A DNA stretch of 64,000 nucleotides from contig JAQJVL010000278.1 of assembly GCA_035578905.1 (NCBI GenBank), positions 434,001 to 498,000 of the forward strand, read 5' to 3'. Source of the stretch: Stictocephala bisonia. Lineage: Eukaryota > Arthropoda > Insecta > Hemiptera > Membracidae. The translations under genes were made by a program, and so were the position numbers. A model generated the notes under the pieces. It did no database searches, was not told the DNA's origin, and was given only the letters and a program-made list of their open reading frames with translations. Positions within the stretch are counted from its first letter, which is position 1. Each line of letters opens with the position of its first letter. Of the stretch, positions 52,701 through 56,761 are shown piece by piece.

Positions 52701-52726
52701 GCAGGTGATTCAAATAACACCAACAT
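4725..52726 (-). CDS. NOP58: NOP58, nucleolar box C/D snoRNP core protein (15 coding exons)
   Basis: Core protein of box C/D snoRNPs, which guide 2'-O-methylation and processing of rRNA in the nucleolus. With NOP56 it bridges fibrillarin and the 15.5K/snoRNA complex. Minus-strand exons are 52726-52682, 51709-51633, 45311-45212, 38742-38528, 37421-37222, 36723-36578, 36044-35918, 33843-33680, 30471-30275, 18701-18583, 14959-14864, 10629-10558, 8329-8264, 7234-7151 and 4777-4725. They join without a frame break into 586 codons, versus roughly 530 in vertebrates. The start [15 protein letters not shown], the coiled-coil segment ([20 protein letters not shown], exon 5), [14 protein letters not shown] and the Nop-domain segments ([37 protein letters not shown]) are diagnostic of NOP58; NOP56 differs at these places. 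The tail is lysine-rich with repeated IKQEP motifs. Every junction has GT-AG splice sites. The gene spans 48 kb because its introns are filled with transposons. The next upstream ATG is not in frame with the family N-terminus, so this start is secure. Confidence 0.97.
4778..7150. other. NOP58 intron 14, no gene
   Basis: About 2.4 kb of AT-rich intron. The only structure I see is a 45-bp tandem duplication at 5608-5697. The sequence just before it contains GGTTCAAATCC, resembling a tRNA B box, possibly a SINE relic. No protein-family similarity is visible on either strand. Confidence 0.6.
5608..5697. repeat. 45-bp tandem duplication
   Basis: Two adjacent copies beginning ATTAAGTTCACAAACAGCC start at 5608 and 5653 and differ at a few positions. 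A partial third start (ATTAAGTTT) follows at 5698. Confidence 0.8.
7151..7234 (-). CDS. NOP58: NOP58 exon 14
   Basis: 84 bp, phase 1 at both ends. It encodes [20 protein letters not shown] and a QPEETPQQ end. The acceptor is TTTTTTAG and the donor GTAAAA. It contains IKQE, a SUMO-consensus site (hydrophobic-K-x-E). Its length is a multiple of three, so skipping it would keep the frame. Confidence 0.9.
7235..8263. other. NOP58 intron 13, nothing recognised
   Basis: About 1 kb of AT-rich intron. I see no open frame, inverted repeat or RNA gene that I can support. Confidence 0.6.
8264..8329 (-). CDS. NOP58: NOP58 exon 13
   Basis: 66 bp, phase 1 at both ends. It encodes [20 protein letters not shown] plus GG. 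It carries IKGE, another SUMO-consensus site. The acceptor is TTTTTAG and the donor GTAATA. Confidence 0.88.
8801..9245 (+). repeat. SINE-like interspersed repeat, copy 1
   Basis: A GC-richer block of about 440 bp in AT-rich intron 12. It begins TGTCGGCACTGGTGGCGCAG and contains GTGGTTCGGATTCCAC, which resembles a polymerase III B box. The same sequence recurs in reverse orientation at about 50866-51208, so it is an interspersed family. It has no coding capacity. SINE is an inference from the A/B-box-like words and the size. Confidence 0.7.
9504..9774. repeat. Foldback repeat (about 125-bp arms) made of Penelope-type 3' ends
   Basis: The left arm starts at ATATATTGGAGAGATAGGAC and the right arm is its near-complete reverse complement. 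They are separated by only a few bases around 9630. The same arm sequence occurs once at about 43383-43530, directly 3' of the Penelope-like reverse transcriptase/GIY-YIG fragment. The hairpin is therefore best read as two Penelope 3' ends joined tail to tail in NOP58 intron 12. Confidence 0.75.
9775..10557. other. Rest of NOP58 intron 12, nothing recognised
   Basis: AT-rich sequence between the foldback repeat and exon 12. I see no coding potential or clear repeat structure. Confidence 0.55.
10558..10629 (-). CDS. NOP58: NOP58 exon 12
   Basis: 72 bp, phase 1 at both ends. It encodes [20 protein letters not shown] and EGIE. Its [11 protein letters not shown] block is nearly identical to that of exon 14, suggesting exon duplication. 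It has one IKQE SUMO-consensus site. Confidence 0.9.
11570..12850 (-). mobile_element. Truncated Helitron/Helentron-like element
   Basis: A minus-strand Helitron N-terminal frame lies between 17-bp inverted repeats (CATGGAACATGCTTTAG at 11668-11684 and its complement at 12826-12842). Beyond the low-coordinate repeat lies a GC-rich stretch at about 11585-11635 with the hairpin CCAGGGGGC/GCCCCCTGG. On the minus strand the order is 5' inverted repeat, coding, 3' inverted repeat, terminal hairpin. That is the asymmetric inverted-repeat layout of Helentrons. The Rep and helicase regions are missing. The exact ends are uncertain. Confidence 0.7.
11775..12602 (-). pseudogene. Helitron-encoded protein, N-terminal fragment
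   Basis: An open frame of 275 codons from the ATG at 12602. The first half is basic with repeats of the type [10 protein letters not shown]. Next comes a cysteine-containing block ([15 protein letters not shown], then LCATCKQ). The conserved stretch [20 protein letters not shown], then [19 protein letters not shown] and [20 protein letters not shown] is the well-known domain that precedes the Rep nuclease in insect Helitron proteins. The frame then leaves the family sequence and stops. No Rep HUH motif or PIF1-type helicase follows, so it is a 3'-truncated fragment. Confidence 0.85.
13038..13064. repeat. (AT)n microsatellite
   Basis: An uninterrupted AT dinucleotide run inside NOP58 intron 11. 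Confidence 0.9.
13901..13975 (+). repeat. Tigger/pogo-like terminal fragment
   Basis: TACAGTAGACCCCCGC followed by alternating AATCCGAA and TTCGGATT words is the usual end of Tigger-class elements, which duplicate TA. No matching right end appears before exon 11, so I call only a solo end. Confidence 0.55.
14255..14475 (+). repeat. Interspersed repeat shared with 50345-50565
   Basis: This segment and 50345-50565 align in the same orientation over about 220 bp, including GTTACAATTCCAG / GCTACAATTCCAG, TTGGTAGATTTAGT and the stretch around GTGACGTCACAG / GTGACATCACAG. Identity by eye is about three quarters. It is non-coding and the family is unknown. Confidence 0.6.
14864..14959 (-). CDS. NOP58: NOP58 exon 11
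   Basis: 96 bp, phase 1 at both ends. It encodes [20 protein letters not shown] then [12 protein letters not shown]. It has two adjacent SUMO-consensus sites, IKQE and IKSE. The acceptor is TTTTCCAG and the donor GTAATT. Confidence 0.9.
14960..16018. other. NOP58 intron 10, distal part, nothing recognised
   Basis: AT-rich intron between exon 11 and the hAT-like element. No coding similarity is visible. Confidence 0.55.
16021..18241. mobile_element. hAT-like non-autonomous element
   Basis: The left end TAGGGGTGTGCGAGTAGT and the right end, which reads TAGGGGTATGCTAGTACT on the other strand, are inverted repeats. Similarity continues inward (GAGTTTGAGCCGAGT on the left, GAGCCGAGTTTGAGT on the right). 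The TAGGGGTGTGC start is typical of hAT families. I find no matching 8-bp flanks and no hAT dimerisation domain inside. The interior holds short open frames of unknown meaning (for example 16377-16595). It is about 2.2 kb long and lies in NOP58 intron 10. Confidence 0.7.
18583..18701 (-). CDS. NOP58: NOP58 exon 10
   Basis: 119 bp. It encodes [20 protein letters not shown], then [20 protein letters not shown]. The S-E-V-x-x-Y-x-x-x-x-DSTLP block follows the Nop domain in NOP58 orthologues. It enters in phase 2 and leaves in phase 1. Confidence 0.93.
20304..23011 (+). mobile_element. piggyBac element 1 with TTAA target duplication
   Basis: TTAA at 20300-20303 and 23012-23015 bounds a 2708-bp element with ends CACTCTC and CACCCTA (inverted). 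Both subterminal regions carry repeats of the palindrome GTCAGTCA..TGACTGAC: about 20345-20410, 20570-20640, 22832-22852, 22870-22892 and 22976-22998. The element inserted into the non-LTR retrotransposon, whose two halves are rejoined at a single TTAA. One transposase gene fills the centre. Confidence 0.93.
20839..22622 (+). pseudogene. piggyBac transposase, lightly damaged
   Basis: The start [12 protein letters not shown] at 20839 leads an acidic N-terminus. The catalytic domain holds the three expected aspartates, in [24 protein letters not shown] and GVDHSDQM. The C-terminal cysteine-rich zinc domain runs from CTLCYNKL through YCSGCP to [12 protein letters not shown] (stop at 22620). Damage consists of a frame change near 21020, a second at the T run 21185-21192, and a TAG at 21393-21395. 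From there 409 codons are open. piggyBac transposases cut and paste precisely at TTAA. This copy is inactive as read, but only a few changes from intact. Confidence 0.92.
24080..24279. repeat. Long foldback repeat (about 84-bp arms)
   Basis: The left arm starts CCTTTGTCGTCTTCAGC; the right arm ends GCTGAAGACGACAAAGG. The arms (about 24080-24163 and 24197-24279) match almost perfectly around a loop of roughly 35 bp. The right arm abuts the copia LTR with no gap. It is non-coding and of unknown family. Confidence 0.88.
24280..24550 (-). repeat. copia 3' LTR
   Basis: 271 bp from TGTTATAAAATAC to TATATGTAACA on the plus strand. It matches 28671-28941 in length and apparently every base. Confidence 0.95.
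24551..24560 (-). promoter_or_regulatory. copia polypurine tract
   Basis: Read on the minus strand, AGTAGGGGGAG immediately precedes the 3' LTR. This is the position of the plus-strand DNA primer in LTR retrotransposons. Confidence 0.7.
24590..28589 (-). pseudogene. copia gag-pol polyprotein, one frameshift
   Basis: The start at 28589 ([13 protein letters not shown]) leads a UBN2-type gag and the zinc knuckle [14 protein letters not shown]. Next come the protease motif DSGATNH, the GAG-pre-integrase HHCC region (HERLGHQ to CEGCAYGK) and the integrase core (HSDVCGPF, then the glutamate region [13 protein letters not shown]). The reverse transcriptase shows LYVDDGLI, and RNase H shows DNEAAI and [16 protein letters not shown]. 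The only break is at a seven-base A run, 26897-26903 (T7 in the coding sense), inside the integrase; the downstream 731-codon frame continues the protein. With the LTRs identical, this is either a very recent mutation or a homopolymer sequencing error. Confidence 0.93.
28657..28670 (-). promoter_or_regulatory. copia primer-binding site, initiator tRNA-Met anticodon region
   Basis: Adjacent to the 5' LTR the plus strand reads CTGGGCCCATAACC. This equals the anticodon stem-loop of eukaryotic initiator tRNA-Met; the minus (sense) strand is its complement. Priming from an internal half-tRNA is known for Drosophila copia. Confidence 0.85.
28671..28941 (-). repeat. copia 5' LTR
   Basis: The partner of 24280-24550, at the upstream end of the minus-strand coding region. 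Confidence 0.95.
29160..30274. other. NOP58 intron 9, proximal remnant, nothing recognised
   Basis: AT-rich sequence between the non-LTR 3' flank and exon 9, with no supported feature. Confidence 0.55.
30275..30471 (-). CDS. NOP58: NOP58 exon 9
   Basis: 197 bp. It encodes [20 protein letters not shown], then [20 protein letters not shown] and [15 protein letters not shown]. This is the end of the Nop domain. The acceptor is GACAG and the donor GTGGGT. It enters in phase 0 and leaves in phase 2. Confidence 0.96.
31081..31285. repeat. 51-bp tandem repeat, about four copies
   Basis: Units beginning CAATAAATAATAACAGTAAT start at 31081, 31132, 31183 and 31234. The array abuts the 3' end of the reverse transcriptase fragment and probably belongs to its 3' untranslated tail. 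Confidence 0.88.
31314..31945 (-). pseudogene. Non-LTR reverse transcriptase, C-terminal fragment
   Basis: The minus frame starts upstream of 31871 with [20 protein letters not shown] and runs through [28 protein letters not shown] and [11 protein letters not shown] to the stop at 31314. This is the usual thumb and C-terminal region of Jockey/CR1-type reverse transcriptases. The 5' end is truncated near 31945. Confidence 0.8.
32150..32570 (+). pseudogene. Degenerate non-LTR reverse transcriptase fragment
   Basis: The plus-strand translation gives scattered family signatures: [20 protein letters not shown] (compare GVPQGSxLGPLLFxLFINDM) and [12 protein letters not shown] (compare LFADDxK). 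Upstream is a weak finger-region match. It has many stops and frame changes and is an old relic in NOP58 intron 8. Confidence 0.5.
32762..33585. mobile_element. Tigger/pogo-type MITE with TA duplication
   Basis: TA at 32760-32761 and 33586-33587 flanks ends reading CAGTAGAAACCCTATTTTCT and (inverted) CAGTGAAAACCCTATTGTCC. It is 824 bp without a transposase. Its interior is interrupted by a second, GC-rich inverted-repeat element. Confidence 0.82.
33125..33438. mobile_element. GC-rich MITE nested in the Tigger MITE
   Basis: The inverted ends read AGCCTAGTTCCCACGGCTTG and AGCCAAGTTCCAACGGCCTG. It is clearly more GC-rich than its surroundings. Short words such as GACCTG and GGCCTGT recur inside. 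I cannot define a target-site duplication. Confidence 0.6.
33680..33843 (-). CDS. NOP58: NOP58 exon 8
   Basis: 164 bp. It encodes [20 protein letters not shown], then [20 protein letters not shown] and [15 protein letters not shown]. This is the most conserved part of the Nop RNA-binding domain. The acceptor is TTTTAG and the donor GTAAGC. Confidence 0.97.
33844..35917. other. NOP58 intron 7, nothing recognised
   Basis: About 2.1 kb. I looked for box C/D snoRNA motifs on the gene strand, since such genes sometimes host them, and found no convincing C plus D box pair with terminal stem. No transposon ends were identified. Confidence 0.5.
35918..36044 (-). CDS. NOP58: NOP58 exon 7
   Basis: 127 bp. 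It encodes [20 protein letters not shown], then [20 protein letters not shown] and HA. Nop domain, with consensus splice sites. Confidence 0.97.
36578..36723 (-). CDS. NOP58: NOP58 exon 6
   Basis: 146 bp. It encodes [20 protein letters not shown], then [20 protein letters not shown] and LNIQQLCDQ. It is the acidic linker with the AAEISMGTE signature. It leaves in phase 0. Confidence 0.96.
37222..37421 (-). CDS. NOP58: NOP58 exon 5
   Basis: 200 bp. It encodes [20 protein letters not shown], then [40 protein letters not shown] and VKTVKIL. This is the coiled-coil dimerisation region with NOP56 and the start of the Nop module. Confidence 0.97.
37587..37838. mobile_element. 252-bp piggyBac-type MITE
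   Basis: TTAA at 37583-37586 and 37839-37842 flanks perfect inverted ends CACGTTCACTGCTG / CAGCAGTGAACGTG. It is non-coding and lies in NOP58 intron 4. Confidence 0.88.
37843..38527. other. Rest of NOP58 intron 4, nothing recognised
   Basis: AT-rich intron sequence with no supported feature. Confidence 0.5.
38528..38742 (-). CDS. NOP58: NOP58 exon 4
   Basis: 215 bp. It encodes [20 protein letters not shown], then [40 protein letters not shown] and [11 protein letters not shown]. This is the NOP5NT-to-coiled-coil region. The ADAKLG and LGLAHS signatures are typical. Confidence 0.96.
38743..39524. other. NOP58 intron 3, distal part, nothing recognised
   Basis: About 0.8 kb. Short open frames near 39033-39400 show no family similarity that I recognise. 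Confidence 0.5.
39525..42991 (+). mobile_element. RTE-type non-LTR retrotransposon, nearly complete
   Basis: The 13-bp word TATTATTATCAGC flanks the element (39512-39524 and 42992-43004) as target-site duplication. A GC-rich 5' leader of about 500 bp precedes the endonuclease start at 40028. The 3' end is a short GTAAGTAAGAGTAAGAG tail. The endonuclease/reverse transcriptase frame is broken only twice. The insertion is opposite to NOP58, in intron 3. Confidence 0.9.
40028..42978 (+). pseudogene. RTE endonuclease-reverse transcriptase, two frameshifts
   Basis: The first part (40028-41245) is an APE-type endonuclease with [30 protein letters not shown] and GTDHSLV. It is the domain often misannotated in insects as craniofacial development protein 2-like. 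The reverse transcriptase follows, with [63 protein letters not shown] and FADDV (near 42178-42192). The C-terminus has WAGNVLRRE and [13 protein letters not shown]. Frame changes lie near 41241 (an A run) and near 42020. A different start, the inner ATG at 40049, cannot be excluded. Confidence 0.92.
43037..43185. repeat. 31-bp tandem repeat, about five copies
   Basis: Units of the type TTAACATGAATGAAATGTTAA start at 43041, 43072, 43103, 43134 and 43165. The word is itself partly palindromic. Confidence 0.9.
43383..45062 (-). mobile_element. Penelope-like element, 5'-truncated
   Basis: The minus strand carries the palm of a Penelope-like reverse transcriptase, then a GIY-YIG endonuclease, then a 3' end of about 150 bp (43383-43530). 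The same sequence makes up both arms of the foldback at 9504-9774. It lies in NOP58 intron 3, close to exon 3. Many frame breaks. Confidence 0.85.
43715..45062 (-). pseudogene. Penelope reverse transcriptase and GIY-YIG endonuclease remnants
   Basis: Signatures in order on the minus strand: [18 protein letters not shown] (near 45050), [30 protein letters not shown], then [20 protein letters not shown] and [14 protein letters not shown]. Further on come [20 protein letters not shown] and MNGHRHDCK (near 43990-43900). The first set is the Penelope reverse transcriptase with its RIDD-type active site; the last is the GIY-YIG nuclease, with the first motif reading IYQ and the second YIG. Several stops and frame changes separate the blocks. 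Confidence 0.87.
45212..45311 (-). CDS. NOP58: NOP58 exon 3
   Basis: 100 bp. It encodes [20 protein letters not shown], then [14 protein letters not shown]. This is the NOP5NT domain. The acceptor ATTTAAG is followed directly by GG. The first codon is split with exon 2. Confidence 0.94.
45806..48225 (+). mobile_element. piggyBac element 2 with TTAA target duplication
   Basis: TTAA at 45802-45805 and 48226-48229 flanks ends CCTTCAATTAG in inverted orientation. Inside each end is a GGAAGATTNTTCCGTGC word (left near 45825, right near 48172). It is 2420 bp with one broken transposase. It belongs to a different subfamily from the element at 20304-23011. It lies in NOP58 intron 2. Confidence 0.92.
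46108..47863 (+). pseudogene. piggyBac transposase (second family), several frameshifts
   Basis: The probable start [17 protein letters not shown] at 46108 is followed by an acidic N-terminus ([18 protein letters not shown]). The DDE_Tnp_1_7 region includes [28 protein letters not shown] and LSSLRFDD. Aspartates lie in [36 protein letters not shown] and [17 protein letters not shown]. The C-terminal cysteine-rich tail has CAYCTWKEN and CNNCASD. The frame changes at about 46190, 46465, 46880, 47035, 47275 and 47425. Confidence 0.88.
48230..49174. other. NOP58 intron 2, central gap, nothing recognised
   Basis: AT-rich intron sequence without a supported gene or repeat. Confidence 0.5.
49175..49830 (-). 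pseudogene. Jockey/CR1-type retrotransposon, 3' fragment
   Basis: The minus frame 49816-49427 gives [20 protein letters not shown], then THQ-like [20 protein letters not shown] and [20 protein letters not shown]. This is the C-terminal tail found after the reverse transcriptase of many Jockey/CR1 elements. An untranslated tail ending in repeated TTTCA words follows (near 49185). It is a 5'-truncated insertion in intron 2. Confidence 0.75.
50100..50845. repeat. Interspersed repeat of unknown class
   Basis: It begins GACTAGCAGAGTACCCGTCC and ends TTTTATATAATATTGTAG. The right part (50640-50820) includes ATGCAAAATTTCAGCTGAAG. Such ACTAGC...CCCG starts and TATATA ends are common in insect dispersed repeats. 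The part 50345-50565 also matches 14255-14475. No coding sequence. Confidence 0.45.
50866..51208 (-). repeat. SINE-like interspersed repeat, copy 2 (inverted)
   Basis: The reverse complement of the unit at 8801-9245, with very few differences over about 335 bp. It is truncated where copy 1 continues to its TGTCGGCACTGG start. A 33-bp tandem repeat (51213-51285) follows directly. Confidence 0.8.
51213..51285. repeat. 33-bp tandem duplication
   Basis: ATATGACTTACTAATATTGT starts at 51213 and again at 51246, with one or two differences. Confidence 0.85.
51633..51709 (-). CDS. NOP58: NOP58 exon 2
   Basis: 77 bp. It encodes [20 protein letters not shown] and ETANK plus two bases. The donor GTGAGT begins at 51632, chosen because it gives the conserved V-V-K-L-K-H-F joint with exon 3. 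Confidence 0.93.
52682..52726 (-). CDS. NOP58: NOP58 exon 1 (start codon)
   Basis: 45 bp. It encodes [15 protein letters not shown], the invariant NOP58 N-terminus, then the donor GTGAGT. The upstream context ATATCAAA before the ATG is an acceptable insect initiation context. Confidence 0.95.
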
Positions 52727-52790
52727 TTTGATATAATATTCAGCACAGTAAGTTGTAAAGTAACTGAATAAAGTTTCTATCAACACAAAC

Positions 52791-52796
52791 CACGTG
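52791..52796. promoter_or_regulatory. E-box CACGTG upstream of NOP58
   Basis: A canonical Myc/Max site 65 bp upstream of the NOP58 start codon. Ribosome-biogenesis genes, NOP58 among them, are known Myc targets through this motif. The transcription start site is not visible, so whether the site falls in promoter or leader is open. Confidence 0.55.
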
Positions 52797-52919
52797 AGTT
52801 AACCATCATCTAGACAGACAGCCTGAAGATTGTGGTTAGGTTAAGTTTGGTTGGTTTAGAGGTTTATTTTCTTTTGTGTTATTCTGTTAGCGACAGTGTT
52901 GACGTACAGGGACACCAAC

Positions 52920-53037
52920 CAAATAACAATGTTAGTGCTATTAAAAAGAACACCGAAGTAAAATCCTTGCAGTTACTTAGAAAAAAGGTTAAAACACTGA
53001 AAAGAGCCTATAGGCAACAAATCAAACAGGCCTAATT
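52920..53037 (+). other. Short basic coding-like segment, unidentified
   Basis: A frame ending at 53035 gives NNVSAIKKNTEVKSLQLLRK then KVKTLKRAYRQQIKQA. It looks like a short coiled-coil linker such as follows THAP domains in transposon-derived proteins. The small hairpin CCTATTAC...GTAATAGG follows at about 53052-53076 and may be a transposon end. I cannot assign it. Confidence 0.25.
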
Positions 53038-53289
53038 AGACTTTAAGGGACCTATTACACGAGGGGTAATAGGGCCTTTAATAACAATTGAATTTAATTG
53101 TTAATTAACCGTTAAATTAATTAAAAACAGTCAAAAATACATGTAAGACAGAATAGAACATAATAAAAAACAATAGTAAACAATAAGAGCTATCAAAACC
53201 CAATATAAAATGGTATAGATTCAATGAATATTTTATAAACTCTATTAAAAGCATAAAAGAAAATTTAATTAAGCCTAACCTAAAATCAA

Positions 53290-55100
53290 ATATTGGTTGG
53301 CTAGTTCTTTGGCTTTTGGCTCCAGGATCCGGGAGGGGAGATGGATCGTCATCTGCATTGCCTTCCAACTTGATGTCGCCTGGAGACGTAAAGGAGTTGC
53401 CTGCTGTGGGGCTGTGCTACTTGACTTTTCTTTGGCTTTTGACAGTCACTTCTCCATCAACAGCAAGATCCGACTGTCTGTTTTCTTGCGTGAGCTCCAA
53501 GAGGGAGGAACCCAACCTCCCTATTTTCTGTCCAAAAGGGTTCTCTGCTGCCAGCCTCGCTGTGGTTGAGGATCCAAGGTTGTGCTGCCGAACATCCTGG
53601 TCCAAATGGTCTTTAACTATTTTCACAACTCTCCGTGCGTGGTCACTTAGAAATTTACAAGACCATCGCTAAGATTCGTCAGGAGTTAATCTGGAAGGGC
53701 ATGAACCGGGATATCGCTGAAAGGGTACGGGCTTGCCACCTCTGCTCCTTTAGCAAGTCCAGCAAGAACGCAAAGTTGGGGTTGTTGTCAACTGAAGTGG
53801 TGGAACGTCCCTTTGAGAAGGTTTTCATTGGTTACGTGTGTCCTTTCAGACGTAGCAAGTCAGGTACTCTTACTTACTTGTTTGTGTTGATGCCTTCTCA
53901 AAGTTTTGTCAGCTTTTTCCCCTTCATAGTCTTACTGCTCAGCTCTCTATCCGTGCACTCGAATCCCGGCTTTTTCAGCACTTTGGTGTACCCGCCACCA
54001 TCGTCTCTGACAATGTATCAATTTATCTTCTAAAGAGTTCCGGCGTTTCTGTTTTGGAAATGGCATCGAGCAAGTGACTACCTCTCCTTACTACCCTCAG
54101 CTTTCTCATGCAGAGCGGTTCAACCGCAATCTCAGATCCACTCTCATTGTTTTTCATTCTTCCAAGCAGAACACCTGGGATGAAAGCCTTCCCTGGCTTC
54201 AGCTGGCTTTCAGCTTGACTAAACATGAGAACAATCCCTTGTTCAATTTGTGGAAGCTTAGCGATTTTCTTCCAGCGCCTGGTACCTCTGATGTCAAGAC
54301 AACATGGGAGGCTGCCAGACGTAACCTTGTTAGGGCTAGGGAGCGTGAGGAGGAGGTACAATCAAGGTCGTAGGCCCAATCCTGTCATGGTGGGGGATTT
54401 GGTCTATTGTCATGCTCATCTGGTCAGTTCGGCCGTGGAGAAAAGGGTTGCCAAATTGTATTTCAGGTGGTCTGGTCCCCACCGCATCTAGAGGTTTCTG
54501 TCACTTGTCTCTGCCTTACTGGTAGATCAACAGTCTAGGAGGGTTTTCCGGAAGGCTCATGTTTCTCACTTGAAGCCTTACGGGGTTTGGTTCCAGCTGC
54601 TTGGAACGATAACACAGGGGGGGTAGGGGAGCAGATAGACTAATCACCTCTTTGTTTCCTGTAACTGTACTTGGTGTCCCTCTTTCTCTCTTTTCTTGCT
54701 AGGTCTAGCGCTTCTCCAAGGTGTTCGCTTTTGATTTCCCTTGTTTGGGATTTTCTTGCCGTTCCTGTGTTCACTTCCAACCAAGGTTTTGGTGTTAGAT
54801 GGGGGCTTTGCCCTCTTTTGGGAAGGGAGGTTGTGCCGTAGTACAGAGCCAAGTCGCCTCACTTGTTGTTTGTTTTAGTTTGTGTGTCTATGTTTATTTT
54901 CTTTGTTCCTTGTTTCTTGTTCGTGTTGGTTCTGTCTTGTTAGCTGTCATTGGACTGAGGCCGTTTGTCTTCGTCGGTATGGTTAGCTAGTTCTTTGGCT
55001 TATGACTCCAGCGTCCAGGAGGGGAGATGGATCATCGCCTGCATTGTTTTCCCACTTGATGTCACCTGGAGACGTAGAGGAGGACCTGTGGCCTTCTTCG
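53290..55100 (+). mobile_element. Decayed gypsy-type LTR retrotransposon segment
   Basis: A direct repeat of about 100 bp (53297-53395 and 54982-55085, both containing AGTTCTTTGGCTT and GAGGGGAGATGGATC) brackets a broken gypsy-type integrase. The repeats may be LTR parts or duplicated internal sequence. The locus is notably GC-richer than its surroundings and starts about 570 bp upstream of the NOP58 start codon. The outer ends are not defined. Confidence 0.65.
53590..54500 (+). pseudogene. gypsy-type integrase remnant
   Basis: The zinc-binding region reads QMVFNYFHNSP, then HLEIYKTIAKIRQELIWKGM and RDIAERVRACHLCSFSK. The core has VVERPFEKVFIGYVCPFRRS, a VSDN-like stretch near 54008, and TTSPYYPQLSHAERFNRNLR with the catalytic glutamate position. 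The C-terminal part has GDLVYCHAHLVSSAVEKRVA and KLYFRWSGPHRI. Frame changes and stops are frequent. Confidence 0.8.
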
Positions 55101-56400
55101 CGCCCCAGAAGAAGCCGCCTCATATTCCTCGCTGCGCTGTTGACTGTTTATCCAGGCAGATAACTTCAGCATGCAGGTTATCTCGGCCAACATTTGTGTA
55201 TTTAGAAAATAGAAAAAAAGAAGAAGGTAAAGAAGAAAGAAATGTAGTTCTGGCTGTAAATTTATTTAGCAGTTTGTGTGATTAGGTGGGACTGTTCTTT
55301 TTTGGGGACTTAGTGTTTTAAGGGTGGGGTTGTCTGGGCTGTAAAGGAGAGTACCATTAGATTTTATTTTTTTAAATTAATTTTTTGTTTTTAGTGATAG
55401 GGTTTTTTCTTGTGAACGGGGTTCTCAGGAGCTTGCTTTTTTAACTTCCCATTCCCATTAAGAACCGCCCAGTATCGCCCACTAGAGTCGTTGTAATTAT
55501 TAATTGGAATTGTTTTTTAATTTTTTAACTTTTATAAATTGGCCTAACCTCTAAATTACTTTTTCATTCCAGAGGCCCCGGATAGTAAAGCTGCCGTTGT
55601 TGTATGTATTAATTATTTTGTTATCTTTATTTATGTGTAGATATTGTTAAGTATTGTTTCTTATTGTTGTTTTCTCTTGTTAATTCGTGGGTGTCTTTGT
55701 TATTTATTTATGTATTATTGTTAAAGTCAGACCGATATCGTTGTTTCCTAGTTATTTTATTGTTATATTTTTATAGTGTTTTCTTTTTTAAAATTTTGTT
55801 AATTTGTTGGCTAGCCCTAGAAAAAAAAATAACTAAAGAATGGGCAACCACCTAATGTTTGTTTGACGTGCTTAACTTTCAATTATTTTGTTATTTAATT
55901 CCTTAAAAAAACTTCAAATTTTAATTAAATGTCTATTTTTTTTTTAAATAAAACTGCGCTTTGACCGTAACTTCTGTTTTTTGTTGTATGTCCTTCTGAG
56001 TCCAGTGCATTCGCACCCACCCTCGATGCGCCTGGAGTTTTATTTGTGAGAAGGTTGGTTGCAATGCGCCTACTAATCAACTACAAGTTGCCTATTTTAA
56101 AACACGTTTACCGCTACAATCACTCAATATAGCATGGTGGGTGCTAAATATATTATTATAAATATATAAACTACATTATTAATAACATTGTATCACTATC
56201 ATGTTAATATATAAAGCTGGATTGAGATCACTTACTCACTCACTTATAAGCAATAAATGTTTGTTTTAACCACTTCGAAATGTCGTAAAATTTTGAAATT
56301 TGAACTGAAGTTGCATCTAAACATCTCGATCTAAAAAATCCAACATTCTCTCATTTCCGATAAATACGGGTTGTTTTTAGGAGTTGAAAATCGAAAAATG
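55100..56400. other. Intergenic/LTR-flank sequence, nothing further recognised
   Basis: T-rich sequence following the gypsy remnant. Some of it (to about 55990) may be its 3' untranslated region or LTR. No gene is supported. Confidence 0.45.
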
Positions 56401-56761
56401 TTCCTGATACAATGATACAATGAATTTATTGAACCAATCAACAATATCAAATTATTACAGGTTACGTCAGTACTACAGCTAGGAGTTTAAAGGATACATG
56501 CTAGTAATATACAAGCTCAGTATATACAATGGTCACCACTTCTAAGCCATGCACAAAAAGAAAAACAGAAAATTCAAACCATGCGGCAAAACTACTTTCA
56601 TAAAACAGCATTTCAAGCAAGTACATGCACAAGTAAGCAGAAGCGATTTACATTAACAAACCAATAGGTCAAAAAATTCATCAATCTTGTACATTGGATT
56701 TTATACTAGCCAAGACAGGATGATGTTTTTAAAACTTTTCTTTTCCAGGTTTCTTACTTCA

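Noticed and set aside
52682..52726. Reading the gene as NOP56 or PRPF31, relatives sharing the Nop domain
   Set aside because: The N-terminus [15 protein letters not shown], the SEV-x-x-Y-DSTLP block and the lysine-rich tail match NOP58, not NOP56 or PRPF31.
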